DNA of 64,000 bases from Anastrepha obliqua (GCF_027943255.1 NC_072897.1:43002044-43066043); one strand, 5' to 3'. Numbered from the stretch's first letter, positions 33,803 to 44,332 are shown. Notes: generated from the sequence alone by a model not told the origin. Program-made: numbers and translations.

Positions 33803-35411
33803 TCAAACACTTTTAAAGTAATTATAGACTTGTGCCCTGAAGTTAAATCTGTTAAGTCCAGCCTTCACAGTGTCGGGTAATGAGTTCCACACTTTAATAG
33901 CGTTAATGAAAAATAATCTAGATCAGAGTTCCCCAAACTTTTTTGTGTCGTAGACCCCTTGCCATGTTTTTCCGTGTTGGGTAGACCCCCTACTTACCTG
34001 ATATTGATTTCCTGTAAATTTCTAACTGTAGTGAAGTTTAGTGCTAAAAACTTAAAGTAAAAACACATGTTAATTTATACATTTATTAATTGAATATTAA
34101 TTGAATTTAAATTAAAACTACTCAAAATAAAATTTTGTATCTGTTATGTAAAATAAACGTAACAGAAAATAGACTATAAATAAAATAACATAAGCAATAA
34201 GTCAATATTTTTAGTGAGAAAGATGAACCTGATGCTTTAATAATATATTATCAACATTTGGCGTCAATTTTGTAAGGGTTAATCTTAGGGTAAGGGTTTC
34301 TTTTTTTCGTTAGGAGATTGGTAACAGCGCTGAACCCCCTTTCCAGTAGGTATGACGATGGAAAGGAAATTAAAAATTTCCTCGCCATATTGCATAATAC
34401 GGGATAAGTAACGGGTATGTTGTTTTGCAGCCAGAATTGCTGATATCCGTTCTTACACTTGACGTTTCCATTTATTGCATTCTATAATATATAATAAATT
34501 TTTTACTTCATAGGTGCTTTTATAAATAATGGATATATATTTTGATATTATAAGATAGTATGATGTAAGTAAATAGGTACTATCAGTGTATGTGTTGAGA
34601 TCCACTATCGCGGACCCCCATTTTCATTTCATTGACCCCCAAATTTTTTTTCGCTGACGCAGACCCCTTGCAGGTTGTCATAGACCCCCAGGGGTCGATA
34701 TAGACCACTTTGGGAATCACTGATCTAGATGATGGTAGGTAATTAAATTTTGGAACGATGAATTTGTTGTGTCTGCGAGACCTTACTGGTATCAACTTCT
34801 CTGTCAGATAGGGCGGAGACTTGAATAGTGTAAGTTTGCATAAAAATATGCAATTTCTAGCAGACAAATAACTGTTAAGGCAACATCCCAGTAACCTTGA
34901 TCGCCATGCAGAGATATGTTCATATCTGCCAATCCCATATACATACCGCGTGGCGTTATTAAATGCCACATTCAGTTTATGGCAAGATGGGGAGTCGAGT
35001 TTGCTGTATACCACCTCAGAGTACGTAATGAGAGGCATAATTAGCTGGAGAACTAATTTGCGCCTCGTTTTCTCTGGCGTGAATGTTGCAGAGACTCTCA
35101 GCTTACGTAATGTAGCATAAATGTTCCCCACAACCCTATTTATATGGTCAGCACAGGTAAGTCTTGTGTTGAGAATGAACCCCAAATTTTTACGACATTA
35201 TTACATATAGGTAAGACATATGACTTTGACGCGTTCAGACATAAAGAGTTTTCATTAGCCCATACAGAAATAGCAGACAAATCACTGTTTATTTTGAAAC
35301 ATAAATCTTCAACGAGACCAATACGACTGGACAAGTACAATTGTATATCATCAGCATACGCATGGACATTCACATACTGGCAAACGTTAAAAACATCATT
35401 GACAAAAAGAC
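33803..35411 (-). pseudogene. Reverse transcriptase C-terminal half, broken
   Basis: Minus-strand reading starts at 35411 just upstream of the catalytic block HAYADDIQLYLSS (YADD), continues through LNASKSYVLPI, slips frame at an A-run near 35190, then runs through RLTCADHINRVVGNIYATLRKLR and the thumb-like LMPLITYSEVVYSKLD and ATRYVYGIGRYEHIS. At 34722 the MITE interrupts it. Beyond the MITE the end of the protein (IKVWNSLPDTVKAGLNRFN) resumes, with a stop at 33803-33805. The YADD motif and the final WNSLP block are standard for LINE RTs. It is inactive because of the truncation, frameshift and insertion. Confidence 0.8.
33924..34722 (+). mobile_element. hAT-like MITE inside the truncated LINE
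   Basis: 799 bp, ends CAGAGTTCCCCAAACT / AGTGGTCTATATCG...AATCACTG (CAGTGATTCCCAAAGT when reversed), flanked by an exact 8-bp duplication ATCTAGAT (33916-33923, 34723-34730). CAGNG ends plus an 8-bp duplication are hAT hallmarks. Subterminal GTAGACCCC-type motifs repeat near both ends. There is no transposase. Orientation is arbitrary. Confidence 0.9.
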
Positions 35412-36744
35412 TGTGACATTTTTTGTCATGCCTGGTTTGCAGACGTTTGACGGAATTATTGGGCACGATACGCTCAAGGACATTGGAGCGGTTGTCGATA
35501 GGAAGAACAGCCTTCTAATGGTTGATAAATATAAAACACCTCTGCACGCTCGGGTATCCAGTGAGGTTAATTACGCAATTTCCAAAAACCTTGCACCAGA
35601 AACTGAAGAAAGAGTGAAGGGAATTATCAAAAAATTTAGCGAACTGATCTTACCTATAAATGGTAATGAATTGATAGATACCAGCGTCCGCGCAGAGATA
35701 AGGACATCGACAACCGACCCAATCTATAGCAAAAGCTATCCTTATCCTTCGTCTATGAGGGAGGAATTGGATAGACAGGTAAATGAACTTCTCAAAGAAG
35801 GAGTTATCCGACCATCAAAAAGTCCCTATAACTATCCAATTTGGGTGGTCCCGAAAAAGCCCAACCCCGATGGGGGAAAACAATATCGCATGGTAATAGA
35901 CTATAAAAGATCGAATGCAGTCACTATCGCTGATACCTAACCTATTCCGGATATAAATGCAACACTTTGTAGTCTAGGCCAATCCAAGTATTTCACAACC
36001 ATTGACTTAACGTCCGGTTTCCTTCAGATACCTATAAAGGACTCTGATATTCCCAAGACCACTTTCTCCACCATGAATGGTAAATACGAATTCCTGCGGC
36101 TTCCATTTGGGTTAAAAAATGTTCCTGCAATTTTCCAACGAATGATCGACGATGTGCTCAAACAGTACATTGGCAAAATTTGCTATGTGTACATCGACGA
36201 TATTATTGTATTCGGGAAAGACACCGATGATCACCTACAAAATGTGGAGAAAGTATTTTCAAGATTGCTTGAAGCTAACTTAAAGGTCAACTTGAAGAAG
36301 ACGTGTTTCCTCGAATCTGAGGTTGAGTTCCTCGGCTATGTTATTACACCCGAAGGTGTGCGCTCTGACCCAAAAAAGGTTGAAACAATGAATTCAATCT
36401 TGCTTCCGGAAAATCTAAAGGACCTTAAAAGATTTCTCGGTATGACGTCTTATTACCGCAAATTTATTCGGGACTACGCAAAGATATCAAAGCCTCTGAC
36501 GAACCTTACGCGTGGGGAAAATGCACAAATCAGTGCTAATGCATCGAAAAAGGTAGAAATAAAACTTGGTTGTGAAGCCTTACAGGCCTTTGCAGATTTA
36601 AAGAGACTACTGACATCAGCTGATGTCCTCGCTTTCCCTGATTTTGAAAAACCCTTCAATTTGACAACTGACGCTTCGAATTATGCAATCGAGGCAGTTC
36701 TGTCACAGGGGGATATAGGGAAGAACAAACCAATCGCGTATATA
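35412..36744 (+). pseudogene. pol remnant, unit 4, first part
   Basis: Protease tail and RT (frame 35341-35940 to the shared TAA, then 36073 onwards) with YVYIDDIIVF and LTTDASNYAIEAVLSQG. It is cut in RNase H after NKPIAYI by errantivirus 2. The first 24 residues of the 35341 frame are from the truncated LINE. Confidence 0.85.
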
Positions 36745-37377
36745 AGTTATATTAGTTCAACTTCCCTCTGGAGCAGTATTGATGCCTTGGTCCAGCGGCG
36801 GGTGTTGCTGACACGTCTCAAGTTATATGTATTCAACTTCCTTCTGGAGCAGTATTGATTCCTTGGTCCAGCGGCGGATGTTGCTGATACGTCTCAGCCA
36901 CTTCTTAATTCAATTAACTTTAGGATGGTTATGTTGGGGGATTTGACTTCGTCCCCTTGTTGGACTATTGGCCTTGTGGCTCAACAGTGTAAATTAATAG
37001 ATCAAATATTAACGGCGGCGTGCCGGAGTAAAGCCAATCGTTCTTTATTGAATAACTGTCTGGACAAAACTGATTATAAGAATGGGGAGTATAAAAGACT
37101 AAAGCTAAGTACATAAATGGAAAACATGAATCTAAACCTAAATACATAATAAATATATAAAGATTATGCCATGGGTTTGTGTGTGGTCAGTAAAACCGAC
37201 ACAGCATATTTCGGTCAGAACTCCAACGCTTGCGACATAACGGAAACGACTGGTCGTTGCTTCGACCCACATTACTTTGTTTATGTTGCATATGTGGTCG
37301 GGTTCAACGACATTGTTTGCGCGCGGGTTGCTCGGTGAATTCATTGCGAGGGAAGTTCGATGACTTGGCTGTTAACT
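36745..37377 (-). repeat. 3' LTR of errantivirus 2
   Basis: 633 bp. In element orientation it follows a polypurine tract AAAGGGGGGCT (37378-37388). Its 3' end contains two diverged tandem copies of a 75-bp segment (CTGGAGCAGTATTGAT..., 36762 and 36854). Confidence 0.92.
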
Positions 37378-38813
37378 AGCCCCCCTTTAAGATTGTTGCC
37401 GTCCTCGGTGACACTTAACTCCTTTACCAGTTCTTGCAATTTGATGGAAGATCTTCTCCGGTACCAACATTGATAGATGATGCCAATACAGCCAAAGGCA
37501 AGGCTGAGTGTTACACCAACCATGAACCAGACTCTGGGAGTCCCTCCGGAAAACATATCGTCTCTTAACTTCTGAATTATATGCAGATTGTGCTCATTCA
37601 TCCTTTGTAACATTGGTAGGCTGAGCACTTGGTCGTGTCCTGTAATATTCAACAATGGTGACGCCACGATGCCTGGACTCTTGTTTACAACACCATTGTA
37701 GTTAATGTATGTGGTCTCGTTTATAGTCGCAATACGTTCAAATGTGATGAGATGCGTGCCTTCAATTGTCATCACTGGGCCGTCATCTACTCTTACTCTT
37801 GCTGATACTTCGTTGACAACGATTATTCCTTCGTCTAATAGGGTAATCGGTTCCAAGTGGCTTGGCTGTGTGTGGCATAACGCTGAGCCTCCGGAATGTA
37901 ATCCGCTGGCGCATGTGTCGTAAGCAGATTTCTTGCAGAACGTCGCAAAGTTGGTTGTAGCGCATTCTGTCACAGCTAGGACTCCATCGTCGCATTCAGC
38001 TACTATGTTATCATGTACTTGCAGAATGGTGTTATTGTGGGCAACAGGATATATCATAACTTTCTTACAAATATTCTTAACATTAGGATATTCAATTATT
38101 ATGTGGATTACTCTATTTGATTGAAATATTTTTATATTTGATACTGCCATTAAACTAACTATTGGGACCTCTGCGAGCTGTTCGGTAAAAATTGATTTTA
38201 AATCTTCGTGGTCGAGAATTGCGGGGTTTATGATGTTAGATTTGGCGAGCGTTATAGTGAGCATAAGGTTTTGGATTTCAGTGGTTAACATTCTATTTCG
38301 TGCAAGTAAAGTTTCATACAAATGAGGAGAGTCTACGAACTCGCCTTTTTTTTCTTTAATTAATTTATTTACTGCATCAGTTAAAAGGTTAATTTGTTTC
38401 TGTGCTTCAGTGATTACTATTACTTGTCTGTTGTTTGATTCTATGAGCTCGGCTTCGGTAAGTTTAATCTTTTCTAAGTCTGATGCATCAGGCGTACCTG
38501 CAACGATTTTTAAAGCTGTTCCTAGAAAGTCTAAACTTCTGGCCATTCTATGGGGTACCGTTAAGCTAGATAAAATATTCTGAATATGGTCGATATCTAC
38601 ATCTAACAATTTTCGCATGTGTGACTGAGGGAAAAGTTTTGATAATTTAATTGTATCATCTATAATGCTCACGAAATTAGATAAATTTGTAGAATGTCTC
38701 ACGTAACTATGTTGTTCCCATACAAAAACGTTTCCGTCCAATATCGGAATGTAGCTTGCGTGCGAGAAATCGGTGATGCGTGCGTGAGTTGTGGATAAGA
38801 ATATGAGGGTCAC
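37341..38813 (-). CDS. env: Errantivirus envelope glycoprotein, open
   Basis: 490 codons, uninterrupted. It starts with a short hydrophobic segment (MTLIFLSTTHA) that could be a weak signal peptide; a spliced upstream start is possible. An RMAR site (residues 89-92) fits minimal furin-type R-x-x-R cleavage and is followed by SLDFLGTALKIVAGTPD, the conserved block after cleavage in this group. Long helical stretches rich in L, I and N follow, then several cysteines (residues about 265-320). A transmembrane segment near residues 427-450 (WFMVGVTLSLAFGCIGIIYQ) precedes an RRR stop-transfer and a 40-residue tail. In errantiviruses this glycoprotein mediates fusion between insect cells. The last 12 codons lie in the LTR. 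Confidence 0.85.
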   Translation of the reverse strand: MTLIFLSTTHARITDFSHASYIPILDGNVFVWEQHSYVRHSTNLSNFVSIIDDTIKLSKLFPQSHMRKLLDVDIDHIQNILSSLTVPHRMARSLDFLGTALKIVAGTPDASDLEKIKLTEAELIESNNRQVIVITEAQKQINLLTDAVNKLIKEKKGEFVDSPHLYETLLARNRMLTTEIQNLMLTITLAKSNIINPAILDHEDLKSIFTEQLAEVPIVSLMAVSNIKIFQSNRVIHIIIEYPNVKNICKKVMIYPVAHNNTILQVHDNIVAECDDGVLAVTECATTNFATFCKKSAYDTCASGLHSGGSALCHTQPSHLEPITLLDEGIIVVNEVSARVRVDDGPVMTIEGTHLITFERIATINETTYINYNGVVNKSPGIVASPLLNITGHDQVLSLPMLQRMNEHNLHIIQKLRDDMFSGGTPRVWFMVGVTLSLAFGCIGIIYQCWYRRRSSIKLQELVKELSVTEDGNNLKGGLVNSQVIELPSQ

Positions 38814-38877
38814 TCCGATGAACCTGTATGAAATGATTAAACTGAATTGTAGTAATCTTATGCGTTAGAATCTATGT

Positions 38878-39879
38878 TTACCTCACATTGTCCTTATGGA
38901 CCACCCTCCCCTCAACAAGTATAGACGTTCCCAGGTCTGCTTGTACGGCGCCCTCTGTGCACAAGGGAGATAGTTTGTTACCTAATCTTTTGTTATTTTT
39001 AAGGTAAACTTTTTCTCCTACATCAAACATCCTGTTCTGTCTGTTCGGGTTGCATCTAGCTAATTGATCTTGCTGAGCTTTTATTAGTTGATCTTTGTCA
39101 ATAACCAGCCGTTTATTCTTATTTCCGTTGGAATCTATTCCTTTCTTATCAACAACCCAGACTGGGCTATTATACGCAGATCTTGATGGCCTTATGATGC
39201 CATCTTTCAACAGCTGTGCGCCTTCGTTGTTAACAAAATCTGACACGTCTACTGGGTATGGATAGGGCTTTGAATATACCTCCTTATTGTCTACAGTACG
39301 GATCCTGGCGACGACTGAAATATTGTAAGGCAGTGCCTCGTTAGAGGTCGCGAATGCACTAATTCTCTTCAGTATCATTTTCTTGAATTCGCCTTTTACG
39401 GAATTTGGGACTACGATATCATCGACACGTGTAAAGTTCACGTTATCGCACGGATGGTGATTGAGTATTTCCGAAGTATTACCGTAGTTTATGCTGTTTT
39501 CCATCAGGTCAATAGTTACCCCCGCCTGCGTGAGCAGATCGAAGCCTGTTATAGCATCAAAGGTGTCAAGGGTATCTAATATGAAAAACGTGGCAACTTT
39601 CCCAAAAATTACTATTGAACATTTTTTTTGAATTTTACTGGACCCGTGAATGGAGTTCACAGTAAAAGGGGTGTCGACTGGTGTTACGTTTTTTAACTCC
39701 TTTACGGGTTTAATGTGACTTTTTGCCGCCCCGGTGTCGATAAGAATCTTTAATGTTTTGCCAGCCAATTGACGCTCGACGAACGGCAATCGGGAACGAC
39801 CTCTTAAAAAATTCAATAAATCGTTGTCCTCGGGTTCGCCATTTTCGTCATCTATTTCAGCACGCGCAGTTTCGGCCAT
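38878..39879 (-). CDS. pol derivative: protease fused to integrase C terminus, RT/RNase H/IN core missing
   Basis: 333 codons from the first ATG; the frame is open upstream across the gag stop at 40038, in -1 relative to gag, so expression by frameshifting is likely. Protease: ILIDTGAAKSHIKP (catalytic DTG). Start of RT: YSKPYPYPVDVSD and GIIRPSRSAYNSPVWVVDKKG. At about 39096 (residue 261) the sequence jumps in frame from the NKRLVID strand to KDQLIKAQQDQLA, the tail of integrase (RMFDVGEKVYLKNN, HKDNVR). The YxDD motif, RNase H and the D-D-E core are absent, so the product can process Gag but cannot copy or integrate DNA. Confidence 0.88.
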   Translation of the reverse strand: MAETARAEIDDENGEPEDNDLLNFLRGRSRLPFVERQLAGKTLKILIDTGAAKSHIKPVKELKNVTPVDTPFTVNSIHGSSKIQKKCSIVIFGKVATFFILDTLDTFDAITGFDLLTQAGVTIDLMENSINYGNTSEILNHHPCDNVNFTRVDDIVVPNSVKGEFKKMILKRISAFATSNEALPYNISVVARIRTVDNKEVYSKPYPYPVDVSDFVNNEGAQLLKDGIIRPSRSAYNSPVWVVDKKGIDSNGNKNKRLVIDKDQLIKAQQDQLARCNPNRQNRMFDVGEKVYLKNNKRLGNKLSPLCTEGAVQADLGTSILVEGRVVHKDNVR

Positions 39880-40037
39880 TTCTTCGTATTCTTTCTCGTC
39901 TTGGGTAGGCGCTCGTTGCGTAATATTGTTAATCTTTTGGCGCCTATAGCCTGACGTGCGTTCTGAAGTGTTATGCCTTTTCCGAGCCCCGTCTTGTGTA
40001 GAATAGCCCTGTGGCTTTCCCCAATTGGTCTGTTGTC

Positions 40038-40985
40038 TTAACTTGGATCAACGTCCATGGGTTGAGCCTGATACTTTGATTGTGGCTCTTTGTCATTCGC
40101 TAGCGTTTTAGGGTCAGCTTGCTGTGCCCTACTTTGGCCTTGATTTCCCACAAAATGTGGATTTCTTTCCTGGCCCCTGCCTTGTCTAGCTTGGTTACGA
40201 TTGCCAAATCTTGCTACTTTAGCATAAGATGCAGCAAATGCGCTTCTTTCGATGCTATTTTCAGCCTCACGGGCCACTGCTAATGCAGATGGCAAATCCT
40301 TGGGCTTCGCTGGGATTACTAAAGATTTTAGGGGCCTCCTAAGTCCTGCCATGAAAGCGTGTAGTGCATCGTCTCTAATTTCTGCACAAAGAATGGACGC
40401 AGCTTGCTCGTCATGAGTCATTACTATTTTATTTGTGACCAGAGTGAGCTTCTTTTCTACCTCATCGTAATATTCCATTAAGTTTAGGTTACCCTGCCTA
40501 ACCAGTTCTAGTTGCTGCCTAAGTACGCGCAAGGATGTTTTGTCTGCGTACGAGCAGTCGAGCCTAGCGATAATGGCGTCAAAATTAAGCACTGTATTGT
40601 GCGACGTAAGGCTGGCACGAGCTGGACCAGTTACTTTGTTTTTTAAAATGGCCACAGCCTCGTAATGCGCCTCGCTGCCTACGTATCTTTTGAAAATCTC
40701 GTATGCGTCTATAGCCGCCTGTCGCCACGACACGTATTCCTCATGATTTCCATTGAAGTTAGGCACTGATTTTACAATGTCTAACTTCACCTCACATCCC
40801 ACACTAGGGTCAATTGTTGCTCTCTGGTATGTTTCAACTTGTGGGGTCTCTATTCTTAATGCATTAACCTGACTTCTAACTGTTTCAAGTTCCGCTCGGA
40901 ACTCGTATTTTAGTCTCCTCTCTTGTTCGAGGATCGCACTGTTTACCGCACCTTCTATTAACGCTTTTAGTAATTCCGGCTCCAT
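40038..40985 (-). CDS. gag: Errantivirus Gag, open
   Basis: 315 codons, intact. It starts MEPELLKALIEGAVNSAILEQE. A coiled N-terminal region is followed by a capsid-like core (VKSVPNFNGNHEEYVSWRQAA, LRVLRQQLELVRQGNLNLMEYYDEVEKKL, DALHAFMAGLRRPL), then a basic Gln/Arg/Gly-rich tail without zinc knuckles and the MDVDPS end typical of errantivirus Gags. It forms the particle shell and packages RNA. The start at 40985 lies about 0.33 kb downstream of the 5' LTR in element orientation, a normal leader length. Confidence 0.88.
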   Translation of the reverse strand: MEPELLKALIEGAVNSAILEQERRLKYEFRAELETVRSQVNALRIETPQVETYQRATIDPSVGCEVKLDIVKSVPNFNGNHEEYVSWRQAAIDAYEIFKRYVGSEAHYEAVAILKNKVTGPARASLTSHNTVLNFDAIIARLDCSYADKTSLRVLRQQLELVRQGNLNLMEYYDEVEKKLTLVTNKIVMTHDEQAASILCAEIRDDALHAFMAGLRRPLKSLVIPAKPKDLPSALAVAREAENSIERSAFAASYAKVARFGNRNQARQGRGQERNPHFVGNQGQSRAQQADPKTLANDKEPQSKYQAQPMDVDPS

Positions 40986-41318
40986 TCCTAATTGACTGTT
41001 TCTTCCTCACTGTCGTACTCTATCTTTATATTTCTATAAGCCCAAGTCATGAGCAGCCAATGAAGCGAAAGTATCAACTTGTTTCTCTTAACAAAAAAAA
41101 ACTGCACTTGCACGTCAATAATTTCGCGACTATACCGTAATGGTCACTTTCGCATTGCCAATTTATTCACAATTTTTTTTATTTAAAATAGTTTTTCGTA
41201 AATACTTTTTCTAATTTTTACCGAACAGTCACTTACATGTTCTTGTTTAGGGCCATGGTGTTCCTAGCTTAATAGATATCGTAAGATTATCTAGTTCCAG
41301 TTAACTCTGTTGGGCGCC
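40986..41318 (-). promoter_or_regulatory. Leader and primer binding site of errantivirus 2
   Basis: Immediately after the 5' LTR the minus strand reads (T)GGCGCCCAAC (41309-41319), the tRNA-Lys-type primer site used by gypsy-group elements, with its T shared with the LTR end. The rest of the 333-bp leader carries no frame. Confidence 0.8.
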
Positions 41319-41951
41319 AGTTATATTAGTTCAACTTCCCTCTGGAGCAGTATTGATGCCTTGGTCCAGCGGCGGGTGTTGCTGACACGTCTCAAGTTAT
41401 ATGTATTCAACTTCCTTCTGGAGCAGTATTGATTCCTTGGTCCAGCGGCGGATGTTGCTGATACGTCTCAGCCACTTCTTAATTCAATTAACTTTAGGAT
41501 GGTTATGTTGGGGGATTTGACTTCGTCCCCTTGTTGGACTATTGGCCTTGTGGCTCAACAGTGTAAATTAATAGATCAAATATTAACGGCGGCGTGCCGG
41601 AGTAAAGCCAATCGTTCTTTATTGAATAACTGTCTGGACAAAACTGATTATAAGAATGGGGAGTATAAAAGACTAAAGCTAAGTACATAAATGGAAAACA
41701 TGAATCTAAACCTAAATACATAATAAATATATAAAGATTATGCCATGGGTTTGTGTGTGGTCAGTAAAAGCGACTCAGCATATTTCGGTCAGAACTCCAA
41801 CGCTTGCGACATAACGGAAACGACTGGTCGTTGCTTCGACCCACATTACTTTGTTTATGTTGCATATGTGGTCGGGTTCAACGACATTGTTTGCGCGCGG
41901 GTTGCTCGGTGAATTCATTGCGAGGGAAGTTCGATGACTTGGCTGTTAACT
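41319..41951 (-). repeat. 5' LTR of errantivirus 2
   Basis: 633 bp, two visible mismatches to 36745-37377. It carries the same internal 75-bp duplication. Confidence 0.92.
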
Positions 41952-43291
41952 TATATCCCGATCACTTAACAAGGCCGAGGAAAATTATGCCACTAACGAA
42001 AAAGAAATGCTTGCCATAGTGTGGGCACTTGATGATTTGAGGTGTTATTTGTACGGCGCAAAAAAATAAAGATATACACAGACCATCAACCGCTGACCTT
42101 TTCTATGAGCAATCGCAATTACAACGCGAAACTTAAGCGGTGGAAAGCTCGGATAGAGGAGTACAATTGTGAGTTGATTTATAAGCCAGGAAGGACGAAT
42201 GTGGTCGCTGATGCACTCTCCCGTCTTAAGACGGAAGTGAACGCACTCACAGACTCAATCGTTGCTCAAGCGCCATGTACCGTAGCTGGTGCACCATCTG
42301 ATACAGATACTGCATCGGAAGTTACGATGCATTCCGCCGAACAAGATAGTTCAGACCTCATACCACACGTTGAGGCGCCAATAAACGTATTTAGGAACCA
42401 AATAATCTTCAGGCGGGTGGCGAGTTGCGAGTGCACAGAGGAGCCTTATAAAGGATACAGAAGATATTTTGTTACTATGCCACTGTTGAATGTTGAAGCT
42501 CTGTTACCTGCCCTCAGGAAATATCTCAACCCAAATGTCATAAATGGCATCAAAATTCCAGAGGACGATCTTCGTTATTTGCAAGCTGCATACGTTGATA
42601 ATTTTAGTAGGTACAAAGTAAGGATCACACAGCGCATGGTAGAAGACGTAACGATAGCAGACAGGATTTTCAATATAATAGAACAGCAGCACAAGCGCGC
42701 GCATCGGAACGCTCGTGAGAATAGGGAACAAATTCTTGAAAAATTTTATTTTCCAGCTATGTCTAAACAGATTAGGGAATATGTTCGTCAGTGTGACACA
42801 TGTAAGTTGAATAAGTACGATAGGCATCCTTCAAAACCATATATGTATACAGCCAAGTCCTATTCCAAATTATCCCTGTGAAATCCTTCACATTGACATC
42901 TTTGAAATAGAAAAGCAAAAGTACTTGAGTTGTATCGACAAGTTTACTTAATTTGCTAAACTTTTTCCGATCCAAAACAAATCTTCCATCCATTTGCGAA
43001 CGAAACTAACTGTTGCTTTACATTAATTTACAGTGCCACGGGCTCTGGTCATGGATAACGAGCGCGGCTTCTTAACCCCGCTCGTGCTAAACTACATCAG
43101 GTCTCTAGGAATAGAAATATACCAAACGCCGACGCAGCGGAGTGAAGCCAACGGTCAGGTGGAGAGACTGCTGGGATAAATTATCAAGGATTGGCAAATT
43201 TTAGGGAACGAACTAATGCGGACATAAAGGCTCTTTTACTGCACGAACAAGAAAGCAGCAAAAATGTCTAACAAGTAAAGGTATTGTCTAA
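41952..43291 (+). pseudogene. pol remnant, unit 4, second part
   Basis: Continues RNase H ([20 protein letters not shown]) after errantivirus 2. The shared A-run frameshift is followed by 42042-42881 with PLTFSMSNRNYNAKLKRW and the integrase zinc module, then the broken core. A deletion of about 180 bp near 43257 removes the poly-C and part of the tail by a different junction from that in unit 1. Ends TAA 43289-43291. Confidence 0.85.
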
Positions 43292-44225
43292 ACAATACGA
43301 AATTAGCATTGGTCAGGAGGCAAAGAAAACTTATGCATAGCTCCCTAAGCCCCAGTGGTCTGGGTACAAATTAAATTTTGTATTCGATCTGTCGCATTGA
43401 TTCAACTACAGTTTCCTCGGCGGTCGAGGCGATATCAATCGAAGTGGTTCAATTCCTCCTTGGGACTATTGGCTTTAATTGTCGTGAAGCTACTCGTGCC
43501 ATGAGTAGCCATTTGCAATTATAAACGCTCATGCCTAAAAGAGATTAACACGGGCCTTCCTTCAGCTGGGTTTACGCCTGTGTCGCAATGCAAATCACGA
43601 AATAATGAAATAAAAGGTTAAATACCAAAACAAAAAATAAGAGAAAGTCTAATTCTCAACAGTACAAGCAAAATTCGCTTGTATATAAGCATAAACCTTA
43701 AAGTGTTCAATGAGCCAAAATAAAATGGAAAAATTTTAGTCTTATTAGAAGCAAGCAAAAAAAAAAACTTACTAATATTTTCTAACAAAATCAATTATAA
43801 CTAAAAAACTAACTGTCAGTAAATTCCATTGTTAACACCACTTCTGGGTCCTCACGAATTTCCGATAACCCTTATCCTCCCGGACTACACTCACTAGTAA
43901 TAGTATTAGAAATTTAAGACCTTATTACTAAGTTGAATTGTCATTGAATGGAAAACATATTTTTGAATTTAATAACTGTATAACTCCAATAAATTTCAAG
44001 TAACTATAATTAAATTCAATATCAATTACATTTTGTTTAAGCGATATGTACATTTAAATTTCTCCTTGTCGTAATTAAAAACAAAAAACATGTGAAATTT
44101 ATTTAAGGAAAATATTAGTGTTGTAGGCTATGTTCAATATATAAAAACATATGCTCAATATATAAAACAGAAAACTGTGTACGATATCCTATTTAAGCTA
44201 TTTTGGAAAAAAAATTAGAATTAAG
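43292..44225 (+). other. pol-env spacer, unit 4
   Basis: Same unrecognised sequence as in the other units, complete here. Confidence 0.4.
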
Positions 44226-44332
44226 ATGATATTCTGTAATTCAATTTGTAGAATCTGCCTCTGTGCAACCGCACAAGCATATGTCGTTTTCAACGTAGAT
44301 TCACCTATTCTAACTGTTCGTGATGGATACGG
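44226..44332 (+). pseudogene. env: env, 5' end (unit 4)
   Basis: Same signal-like leader and ectodomain start as at 10214 and 21833, interrupted after TACGG. Confidence 0.6.

Larger units (their letters stand above)
33474..35411 (-). mobile_element. 5'-truncated non-LTR retrotransposon between units 3 and 4
   Basis: A 16-T run at 33474-33489 is a poly(A) tail on the minus strand. The element extends to 35411, where protease sequence of unit 4 resumes. It holds the C-terminal half of an RT and is split by a hAT-like MITE. No target-site duplication is seen, so insertion probably went with deletion of target DNA. The clade is uncertain (CR1/Kiri/I-like by RT style). Confidence 0.75.
36741..41955 (-). 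mobile_element. Errantivirus 2, young deletion derivative (with TATA duplication)
   Basis: Minus-strand element 36745-41951 flanked by TATA (36741-36744, 41952-41955). The 633-bp LTRs differ at only two positions that I found (C/G and A/T near 37189-37194 versus 41769-41774). Ends are AGTTAAC...ATAACT. Gag, protease and env frames are open, but RT, RNase H and the integrase core have been removed in frame. Insertion is at a TATATA in the unit 4 RNase H, matching the target preference of this group. Confidence 0.95.

Noticed and set aside
36925..37116. 63-codon frame found twice (also 41499-41690)
   Set aside because: Lies within the two LTR copies of errantivirus 2. Present twice only for that reason and without a domain.
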